Shown here: positions 1 to 5,226 of the stretch, in pieces
How the letters are laid out: every line of letters begins with the position of its first letter
Position numbering within the stretch: the stretch's first letter is position 1
From: Planctomycetota bacterium
Lineage (GTDB): Bacteria > Planctomycetota > Brocadiia > SM23-32
DNA: 9,172 nt
Direction: 5' to 3'
NCBI GenBank assembly: GCA_018400625.1
Contig: JAGYMJ010000292.1
Location: 1-9,172, forward strand
Notes under the pieces: model-generated
Database searches by the model: none
What the model was told of the DNA's origin: nothing
Seen by the model: the letters and a program-made list of their open reading frames with translations, nothing else
Program-made: the position numbers and the translations under genes

Positions 1-244
1 CAGATTGGATACGCAATTTTTCAGATATCAGTTGCAAATATCTTTTTCGGGGCTGAAAGGAAGCATAACGATTGAAAGAAGCAAAAAAGGTGAAAGGATC
101 CATAACTTTTAAAGGTTCTGTTTGTCCTTCTGCCGGTCGATCCTCAATTTTTATACCCTTTAAAGACTTAAATTCTTCTGAAATCTTATCATTTGCATAT
201 TTTAAGATATCAATTAAATCATCCCCTGATAATCCAGGAAACCC
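1..244 (-). pseudogene. Continuation of the McrB-like gene in the -1 frame, running off the left edge
   Basis: Reading the minus strand from 244 to 1 gives 81 uninterrupted codons, starting GFPGLSGDDLIDILKYANDK and ending off the window. Residues 49-59 of this stretch read DPFTFFASFNR, a signature I associate with McrB-type AAA ATPases. The stretch overlaps the end of the 213-aa ORF and lies one base out of frame with it. An ATG inside it (codon 48, just before DPFT) has no Shine-Dalgarno sequence, so a separate downstream gene is less likely than a frameshifted continuation. The Walker motifs expected for an AAA ATPase would lie beyond the window, so the ATPase call cannot be confirmed here. 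Confidence 0.5.
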
Positions 245-855
245 CTTTTGATTTCGAAAGGAAATTCCTGTCCCAGTCGCTTGAGTTGTTCTTTGATAAA
301 TTTATACAATTCCCCTGAAGGCATTGAGCTCCATCTGTCTTTCTCCCCCAAGATTTCTAAAAACTCTCTGTAGATTGAAGGTTTAATAAAGAGCTCATCG
401 TGGGGAAAGAGGACGAACAGGTAATAGGTGACAAACGTCCATTTCGGCTTCACATCGAGCGAATTCAGCCACGCCACAAAAGCATCTATACGTTCCTCAA
501 CGGGACTTTTACCATGTAAGAGCGTGAAAAACCGCTCCGAAAATGTTTGCTTATCATTCTCAATAGCCTCCGCATAGAGCGCGCTGAGGTCACCTTCTTT
601 GCTCGAAAGGTAGAGGAGATTGTAACATTTAGAGGCCGCCCATTTCACAATTTCATAAAACTCCTCATACTTCTCGTCCTCCATTAGCCCTTTTAGTCGC
701 TTCTTGTTCAATTCTGGTACGACTTTTTCGTGGATATCCAGTTTGAATTTGATTTCATGTTCAACAAATGAAGGATGTTCAACTCCGTCAAATTTTGGGT
801 GCCATACCTTTAATCCTTCAAGAATCTTTTTAGCCACGGCACTATAATCTGTCAT
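214..855 (-). CDS. N-terminal part of a probable McrB-like AAA ATPase, frame-disrupted
   Basis: The ORF encodes 213 aa from the ATG at 855. A TTG two codons upstream (861) is possible, but the ATG is preferred because GGGAG at 865-869 lies 9 nt upstream of it. The protein is soluble, helical and rich in charged residues. The segment around residues 142-170 (WTFVTYYLFVLFPHDELFIK, then PSIYREFLEILG) resembles, from memory, N-terminal regions of McrB-type restriction ATPases. The ORF stops at 214, but the -1 frame continues open to the left edge with coding-like sequence containing DPFTFFASFNRY, which also recalls McrB-family N-termini. The likely situation is therefore one gene interrupted by a one-base deletion (or sequencing error) near the AAAAGGGG tract at 242-249. 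An intact stand-alone 213-aa protein is the alternative. The family call is from memory and moderate; the coding call is strong. Confidence 0.65.
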   Translation of the reverse strand: MTDYSAVAKKILEGLKVWHPKFDGVEHPSFVEHEIKFKLDIHEKVVPELNKKRLKGLMEDEKYEEFYEIVKWAASKCYNLLYLSSKEGDLSALYAEAIENDKQTFSERFFTLLHGKSPVEERIDAFVAWLNSLDVKPKWTFVTYYLFVLFPHDELFIKPSIYREFLEILGEKDRWSSMPSGELYKFIKEQLKRLGQEFPFEIKRGFLDYQGMI

Positions 856-875
856 AAACAATTGCTCCCACGAAT

Positions 876-881
876 ATTATA
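876..881 (-). promoter_or_regulatory. Possible -10 box for the McrB-like gene
   Basis: A perfect TATAAT is read on the minus strand at 881-876, about 20 nt before the ATG at 855. A start about 7 nt after it would leave a very short leader that just includes the GGGAG ribosome site. No good -35 lies at 16-18 nt, so this would need an activator or be a chance match in AT-rich DNA. Confidence 0.3.
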
Positions 882-1058
882 TGCGAATGTTCAAACCGCA
901 CTGAAATCAGTTCTTTACCCTAAAATACCATGCATGCCACCACGCTGAAAAGACCAAGACCACCCGAGCACAGGGCTGATTAAGGCACCAAAGAAAAAAA
1001 ATAACTATTACCCAATAGAGGCACAATTTGATGACCCCCCCCCACGATCTCTGAGCAC

Positions 1059-1070
1059 AGTAAGCTTACT
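1059..1070. promoter_or_regulatory. 12-bp perfect palindrome, possible operator
   Basis: AGTAAGCTTACT equals its own reverse complement over all 12 bases, and the flanking bases do not extend the symmetry. It lies between divergent genes, where a dimeric repressor site would be expected. No regulator gene is visible in the window, so the role is inference. Confidence 0.3.
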
Positions 1071-1177
1071 ATTTCAAACGGTATCACAATCACTCAATTG
1101 CAAACAATAGGTCTTTTATTGTAGCATTATATACATTAGAAAAATATGGGCAAGTTACATTTTTTGCATTCAGTTCT

Positions 1178-1206
1178 TTGAGGAGTCGATGGCATCTGAT
1201 TATAAT
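1178..1206 (+). promoter_or_regulatory. Sigma70-like promoter for the 1301 gene
   Basis: TTGAGG (1178-1183) and a perfect TATAAT (1201-1206) are separated by exactly 17 nt. Transcription would start near 1213 and give a leader of about 90 nt before the ATG at 1301. The same bases contain the ribosome site and start of a possible 29-aa ORF. If this promoter is the main one, that ORF would not be on the transcript, so the two readings compete. Confidence 0.4.
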
Positions 1207-1278
1207 CCATTTCTCACAAAGAAAATGCCGATTCAAGGATTCCCATCAAGATTTTTCATTGAACATATTAAAGCTTAA
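1189..1278 (+). CDS. Possible 29-aa small ORF ahead of the nuclease-like gene
   Basis: ATG at 1189 follows GAGGAG with a 3-nt gap (TTTGAGGAGTCGATG), a strong though closely spaced ribosome site. The peptide is 29 aa, begins MASDYNPFLTKK and ends IEHIKA. It has no hydrophobic segment and matches no family I recognise. The stop at 1276-1278 is 22 nt before the ATG at 1301, so it could be a leader or a first cistron. Against it: it is short, and a promoter with ideal 17-nt spacing overlaps its start. Confidence 0.35.
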   Translation: MASDYNPFLTKKMPIQGFPSRFFIEHIKA

Positions 1279-1300
1279 GATAAGAGGATGAACTCCTTAA

Positions 1301-1966
1301 ATGAATACTGATTCCAAAACCCGGGTTCCAAAAACAACATTTCGCCATCCTCAACGTAATTTGCCTGGTTTATCTTCAGGTCAAACCGGAGAAGGACGTT
1401 TTACTAATGCGTTTGTAAGAGCCTATGTTTCTCAATTTCGACGCATACACTCCAAATCTACAAAACAAAATGTAGCTTATGCCAGAGAAATACCTGTTAA
1501 CGGATATGGGATTGCAGATTTCGTTTCTGTATTTTGGAAAGAACATGCGAACGAAAAAAATGATACGTTCAGTATTGATCAATTTATGCACATTAAAAAC
1601 CCAACGATACGCGCTTTCGAGATAAAGTTAAATGACTGGCGCGGTGGTATGCTGCAAGCGCATCGATATCGTTTTTACAGTAATGTCAGCATACTTGTAT
1701 TGCCGATAAAACAACTACCATCACCTCAAAAATTCCTGCAAACCTTTCAGGACATTCGTGTCGGTTTATGGGGGTTCGACTGCCAAACAAATCTGATAAA
1801 AAATATTTATACCCCACGACCGGCCAATCCAAAGGCACCGTGCTATGTAAGGGAAGCTCTTAGACATATCCAATCTGCATCTAAAGCTCTGCCATTTCCT
1901 GGAACTCATCCAAAGAATACTCCAGCTGCTCTAAGTACTCATCGACGGATTCCTGCCCTTGCGTAA
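1301..1966 (+). CDS. Small protein with PD-(D/E)XK nuclease-like motif
   Basis: The gene encodes 221 aa. The likely catalytic pattern is D73 in GYGIADFVSVFW, then E107 and K109 in RAFEIKLNDWRGGMLQAHRY, with Q119 following. The order D, ExK, then QAxRY on a helix, followed by a strand (VSILVLP), matches PD-(D/E)XK nuclease folds, where D, E and K bind the metal and cleave DNA. No DNA-recognition or helicase domain is attached, so it would act alone or with partners. GAGGA at 1284-1288 is a somewhat distant ribosome site (12 nt). The last 28 or so residues lie opposite the 3' end of the convergent 398-aa gene and look like an antisense-derived tail, so the functional protein may effectively end near residue 193. 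The fold call is good; the biological role is unknown. Confidence 0.7.
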   Translation: MNTDSKTRVPKTTFRHPQRNLPGLSSGQTGEGRFTNAFVRAYVSQFRRIHSKSTKQNVAYAREIPVNGYGIADFVSVFWKEHANEKNDTFSIDQFMHIKNPTIRAFEIKLNDWRGGMLQAHRYRFYSNVSILVLPIKQLPSPQKFLQTFQDIRVGLWGFDCQTNLIKNIYTPRPANPKAPCYVREALRHIQSASKALPFPGTHPKNTPAALSTHRRIPALA

Positions 1967-3077
1967 ACTCTCTTTCGCGAAGTCCGGCCCATGTTTTATG
2001 GGCAGTCTCAATTATATTACTCAAATCTCTTATGCCCTGCGTTACATCTTTACAATCAACACTTTCCAATAGTTTAGCCAGTGCTTCCCAAGTTTGCAAC
2101 ATTTCGGATGTACGGTCTGGTTCTCTTTCCTCGTAATCACGATCATGCGGTAATTGATTGGCTATCTCAGGGCGAAGCGCCACAAAAGCATCCATATCTC
2201 GCGCATTAATTCTCGCCATCAACTTCATACTTAAATAGCGTCGCAACGGACGTCTTCTGATATCCTCACTGCGTATATAGCGATCTATGGAAAAACATTG
2301 CAGGTTTGACCACCAACCAGTTGCTCCGGCATCACCCCCGGCAACTCCAAGAAATGGGGACAAAAGATCGGAAAAGCCGTTGATTACTCTTATACCGTTT
2401 ATTGAAAGAGCGTAGTTCAAATACATCCAGGCCGCCAACACTTTTAAGTCAAATATTTCCGGTGACGGGAGTCCGTTATTCCCGGACGAGCTGTTAACAC
2501 CAACCGTCAAATATACGCCACTTGGCCTTTTTGACATCCCGGTGAGGGCATCAACAAACTCTATAAGCTGTTTGGAATTTAATAGAGCATCTCGATTCAG
2601 AGACAGTGTCGACAGCACCTTTTTAGAACGCTTTTCAGATGCAGATACTGCCTTCCGCAGAAAACTTAAAGCAAGTGCCGATTCCATAGAATCAAGCGAC
2701 TGGGATATGTAAACAGATGGAGCAATTAAGGTCGTAGCACCCACATCCTCTTGTATATCAAGAGATGAGTGAACAATTTTATCGACGCGAGTGGGATTTG
2801 TTACGAACTCAATAATCCTCAAGGGAGAAAAATAACCCCAATCTTCTAAATATCCCAATTGTGCATTAGGTGAATCAATAACAGCAGAGGCATAATACTC
2901 CGGATCGATCATTAATTCAACAGTTTCATCAATTTCCTGAAGACAACCAATTTCATCTTTTGCTTTATCCGGGTGCAGATAGCGTGCTTCGAATATAACA
3001 CCGTCGATAAGACCTTCTTCGAGACCGGACTCTATTTTATCTGATTTTCCGTATCCATGCTGAGCAAAAAGTTTCAT
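1881..3077 (-). CDS. 398-aa unknown protein, TIM-barrel-like, coupled to the kinase
   Basis: I do not recognise a named family. The first 270 or so residues alternate short hydrophobic strands and helices: IDGVIFEARY (24-33), VELMIDPEYY (53-62), TTLIAPSVYIS (115-125), VLSTLSLNRDAL (154-165), GVYLTVGV (187-194) and IRVINGFSDLL (229-239), then a glycine-rich segment GVAGGDAGATGWW (244-256). This is the usual look of a beta/alpha (TIM) barrel. The C-terminal 120 or so residues are charged and helical (322-398), probably a partner-binding tail. There is no signal peptide or membrane segment. The ATG overlaps the kinase stop by 4 bp (ATGA), and GGAGGAA (3083-3089) lies 5 nt upstream inside the kinase gene, so translation is coupled and co-function with the kinase is likely. 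It may be a kinase substrate or an enzyme controlled by it; both are inference. Confidence 0.85.
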   Translation of the reverse strand: MKLFAQHGYGKSDKIESGLEEGLIDGVIFEARYLHPDKAKDEIGCLQEIDETVELMIDPEYYASAVIDSPNAQLGYLEDWGYFSPLRIIEFVTNPTRVDKIVHSSLDIQEDVGATTLIAPSVYISQSLDSMESALALSFLRKAVSASEKRSKKVLSTLSLNRDALLNSKQLIEFVDALTGMSKRPSGVYLTVGVNSSSGNNGLPSPEIFDLKVLAAWMYLNYALSINGIRVINGFSDLLSPFLGVAGGDAGATGWWSNLQCFSIDRYIRSEDIRRRPLRRYLSMKLMARINARDMDAFVALRPEIANQLPHDRDYEEREPDRTSEMLQTWEALAKLLESVDCKDVTQGIRDLSNIIETAHKTWAGLREREFTQGQESVDEYLEQLEYSLDEFQEMAEL

Positions 3078-3955
3078 AGCATTTCCTCCAATTGATTTAT
3101 AATCTCATCGACTTCAGCATACCGCAATGCCGGTTTTTTGCGCATACAGCGATCCACAAAGCGGCAGAATTGTAGTGGTAAATCATCTCGTAAATTTTCC
3201 AGTTTATCTGGTTGTTTAGTGATAATCTGATAGACAGTAGAAAAATCATTCTGTGGTCGAGGCACCAAAGGATGTATCCCTGTTGCGTATTCAAACAAAG
3301 TTACCCCCAGAGAATAAATATCGCTGCGAAAATCAATAAGCTTCTTATAATCAGGCGAAAACAATTCAGGGGGCATATATAATCGGGTGCCAATTGTTTG
3401 ACCGTGGTCTGTCAATTGCGTTCCATGAATTTTGAATGCAATACCAAGATCAAGTAAAACAAACAAACGTTCAGGGTCATCTGTACAAATAATGTTTGCC
3501 GGTTTGATGTCCCGGTGAACATACCCCATACCCCAGAGATCCCTTATAACGCTTAAACAAGTCAATGCAAGTTGCAATAATTCCGCAATATCGGCTTTTT
3601 TCCCATCATTTATTACAGACTTAAGGTCTCGACCGGGCAATAATTCTTCCGAATAAAAAATGTAATTACATTCTCCTATCTGAATTTCACGGGGAAGTAG
3701 TGCGCCAAGTTTAACAAGATGAGGATTGGAGCAGAGTTTTAGAACGTTTGATTCTCGTTTCAAGCGCGCTATAAGTTGGGATCTTTTATCTTCTGTATCG
3801 CTTTTTGGGGGCAGATATACGAGCTTCAAAGCCTCCTTTTTTTCTCCAATGGTCGCTGTATATACCGCTTTAAAACCTCCTTCGTTCTTGAATTCCAGAG
3901 CGGATACTTCGCTTATTGACTCTATTAATTTTTGAGTATCCGGCACATTTTCCAT
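3074..3955 (-). CDS. Stand-alone Hanks-type Ser/Thr protein kinase
   Basis: This 293-aa protein is little more than one kinase domain and would phosphorylate Ser or Thr on a partner in the cytoplasm. Motifs in order: a shortened glycine loop NEGGFKAVY (24-32), ATP-anchoring K44 in EALKLVY, helix-C E68 in KRESNVL, catalytic loop HRDIKPAN (147-154, catalytic D149), DLG (169-171) in place of DFG, GTRLYMPPEL (189-198, PPE in place of APE), SDIYSLGVTLFEY (211-223) and R278. All key catalytic residues are present, so activity is expected. No membrane segment, PASTA repeats or other sensor domain is fused, unlike housekeeping PknB-type kinases, so its input signal must come from another protein. The natural candidate is the overlapping 398-aa gene. 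The start at 3955 has only a weak GAGAGAA ribosome site. Solo kinases of this kind occur in phage defence loci, but similarity to a specific one cannot be judged here. Confidence 0.93.
   Translation of the reverse strand: MENVPDTQKLIESISEVSALEFKNEGGFKAVYTATIGEKKEALKLVYLPPKSDTEDKRSQLIARLKRESNVLKLCSNPHLVKLGALLPREIQIGECNYIFYSEELLPGRDLKSVINDGKKADIAELLQLALTCLSVIRDLWGMGYVHRDIKPANIICTDDPERLFVLLDLGIAFKIHGTQLTDHGQTIGTRLYMPPELFSPDYKKLIDFRSDIYSLGVTLFEYATGIHPLVPRPQNDFSTVYQIITKQPDKLENLRDDLPLQFCRFVDRCMRKKPALRYAEVDEIINQLEEML
3083..3089 (-). promoter_or_regulatory. Strong internal ribosome site coupling kinase to its partner
   Basis: GGAGGAA at the 3' end of the kinase gene lies 5 nt before the ATG of the 398-aa gene, whose start overlaps the kinase stop as ATGA. 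This fixes the downstream start and suggests near-equal production of both proteins. Confidence 0.7.
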
Positions 3956-4041
3956 TTTGGTATTCTCTCAAAATATATGTAATAATAAAAATACAATAAA
4001 ACGCAATAAATCAGCCCTGAAAGCGCATATTAGTAACCGAA

Positions 4042-4070
4042 GTTTTATTAACGGGCATTGTTTTTGTCAA
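4042..4070 (-). promoter_or_regulatory. Sigma70-like promoter for the kinase pair
   Basis: On the minus strand a perfect TTGACA (4070-4065) is followed after 17 nt by TAAAAC (4047-4042), a 4-of-6 match to the -10 consensus. The -35 starts 4 nt after the stop codon of the 224-aa gene. The rest of the gap to the kinase ATG is very AT-rich. This gives the kinase and its partner a promoter separate from the upstream helicase block. Confidence 0.5.
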
Positions 4071-4074
4071 AATT

Positions 4075-4749
4075 CTATCCCGCATCACGGTCTTCGCGCA
4101 GGTAGATTTTCATTTCTTGCGGGTCGATCTTGAAGTATTCAAGCAACGCTTTGATATTGTTCCGCAAATTGTTTGCCGAGAGGTTTATTTCGGCGAAAAA
4201 TCCGTCGGTTACTTTTTCACCGACCCTCAACGGATCTTCAGTCTCGGAAAATTGGGGGTTGCCCTGCGAGGAGATGAACTCTTCCGCCTGCTTCAGCGTG
4301 GAGAAGCGCCGGGCGTCTTTTTCTCTGAGGATATGCAGCACGTTGATATAGAGGTTCTTCCATGTTTTCAGCCCCTTATACGCACTCTCGCCCAGGATGA
4401 AGCCGTAGGGGCGTTTATAAGTGAAATCCTCGTCGAGCGTATGCGGTGCGGTGGTGTCGAGTTCTTTAACGATCCGATCACGCCGCCGCCGGTCGTCGGA
4501 ACCGGTCTCGACATCCTCGATCTCCGGGTTGATGTCGAAGTGATTTTTAATGATACCGGCGAGTTTAACGGAATGTTCCGTATAATCGGCAAGCGTATCG
4601 TTAAATTCCTTTATGGCGGAGTATCCGTTTTGGAGCGATTCATTATCCCGCGGATCGATGTTCAGGTGCATATCGTCCGGCACCGACAGCAATTGTTCCT
4701 GCAGAGTATTCAGCAAATCCAGAATTTCCTTGATCTTGTCTTTGGTCAT
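4075..4749 (-). CDS. 224-aa unknown protein with conserved-looking C-terminal module
   Basis: No family is recognised by name. The N-terminal 70 residues are helical and may coil (KIKEILDLLNTLQEQLL at 5-21). A charged linker with DDRRRRDRIV (85-94) follows. The C-terminal half (about 109-218) looks like a compact domain: RPYGFILGESAYKGLKTWKN (113-132), LYINVLHILREKDARRF (133-149), FFAEINLSANNLRNNIKALL (184-203) and EMKIYLRED (212-220). The pattern of a short strand motif, a Trp, and NLSANN before a helix and a final IYLR strand is one I associate from memory with proteins found beside restriction or helicase genes, without a known activity. The ATG follows a full-consensus GGAGGT (4755-4760) by 5 nt. 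GC-rich codon use resembles the helicase gene, which suggests the two arrived together. Confidence 0.85.
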   Translation of the reverse strand: MTKDKIKEILDLLNTLQEQLLSVPDDMHLNIDPRDNESLQNGYSAIKEFNDTLADYTEHSVKLAGIIKNHFDINPEIEDVETGSDDRRRRDRIVKELDTTAPHTLDEDFTYKRPYGFILGESAYKGLKTWKNLYINVLHILREKDARRFSTLKQAEEFISSQGNPQFSETEDPLRVGEKVTDGFFAEINLSANNLRNNIKALLEYFKIDPQEMKIYLREDRDAG

Positions 4750-4751
4750 TC

Positions 4752-4907
4752 TTAACCTCCAGTATTATCAGAAGAAGATTCCGCTTTTTTTTCCAGATAC
4801 CTTTCGGCCTGGCGGGCAATACATTGGAACCAGTTTTTCAATATCCAGCTCGGTTCCCAACCAGCATGAGAACAATCAGATTTAAGATGAGACATATCCA
4901 GCGCCAT
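4752..4907 (-). CDS. Short ORF directly upstream of the 224-aa gene
   Basis: From the ATG at 4907 this encodes 51 aa; a TTG at 4946 would give 64 aa. It includes SHLKSDCSHAGWEPSWILKN, then a Trp- and Phe-containing helix and IARQAERYLEKK, which reads like real protein rather than a random frame. Its stop (4752-4754) is 2 nt from the next ATG, and the strong GGAGGT of the 224-aa gene lies within its last codons, so it would be translationally linked. No good ribosome site precedes 4907. Its 5' end overlaps the 73-aa ORF in another frame, so it may be an overlapping small gene or the 3' half of one gene split by a frameshift. Function unknown. Confidence 0.4.
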   Translation of the reverse strand: MALDMSHLKSDCSHAGWEPSWILKNWFQCIARQAERYLEKKAESSSDNTGG

Positions 4908-5103
4908 AATTGAAGGCAAATTTTCTTTCGTCTGGGATTTTTTCAATTGTTATTTTCTTTTTCTTTGATCCTGTGCTTTCCCACACAAATTCAGCCAATA
5001 ATTTGCCATTGTAAAAGTCCAAACCTTTAGTTATCGTTTCTTTTATATTATTTATTATTTCGTTTACAGCTTCATCTATCGCTTCATCATTGACTTCATT
5101 CAT
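4882..5103 (-). CDS. 73-aa acidic/lysine-rich small protein of unknown function
   Basis: The ATG at 5103 follows GGGAG (5112-5116) by 8 nt. The N-terminus is an acidic helix (NEVNDEAIDEAVNEIINNIK, 2-21), followed by LLAEFVWES and a lysine cluster KKKKITIEK, and it ends GAGYVSS. It is AT-rich, unlike the helicase upstream and the 224-aa gene downstream. It overlaps the short ORF ending at 4752. If the A-rich tract near 4942-4950 carries an indel, the two would form a single protein of about 115 aa. No toxin, antitoxin or other family is recognised. Confidence 0.5.
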   Translation of the reverse strand: MNEVNDEAIDEAVNEIINNIKETITKGLDFYNGKLLAEFVWESTGSKKKKITIEKIPDERKFAFNYGAGYVSS

Positions 5104-5141
5104 CTCTTTTGCTCCCTAAATTGCCCAGAATATTCATCACA

Positions 5142-5154
5142 AACGAACTTCGTT
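5142..5154. repeat. Short inverted repeat between the helicase and the 73-aa ORF
   Basis: AACGAA-C-TTCGTT is a perfect 6-bp inverted repeat around one central base in the 123-nt gap between the helicase stop (5227) and the 73-aa ORF. It has no T-run, so it does not look like an intrinsic terminator. It could be an operator or chance. I see no clear promoter in this gap. Confidence 0.25.
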
Positions 5155-5226
5155 AATTTATGCCTTTAAACCATTCAAAAATTTTGGGTATTCTAAAACG
5201 GAACAGCTTTTTCCTGTACAACAGAT

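Larger units (their letters stand above)
856..1188. other. Divergent intergenic region with palindrome and homopolymer tracts
   Basis: About 330 bases separate the McrB-like gene (minus) from the rightward unit. I see no convincing long ORF or known RNA gene in it. It holds an 8-bp palindrome CATGCATG (929-936), an A8 run near 990-1000, a C9 tract (1035-1043), a perfect 12-bp palindrome (1059-1070) and a 6-bp inverted repeat ACAATA/TATTGT (1104-1109 and 1117-1122). Its position between divergent genes makes a shared control region plausible. Confidence 0.5.

Noticed and set aside
242..250. Programmed -1 ribosomal frameshift at CAAAAGGGG
   Set aside because: The frame-0 codons AAA AGG GGT do not re-pair well after a one-base backward slip, so a mutation or sequencing error is the simpler explanation.
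4117..4755. 212-aa plus-strand ORF antisense to the 224-aa gene
   Set aside because: It lies wholly opposite the 224-aa gene, has no ribosome site, and its sequence looks like a shadow of the GC-rich codons on the other strand. The minus-strand gene has a consensus GGAGGT.
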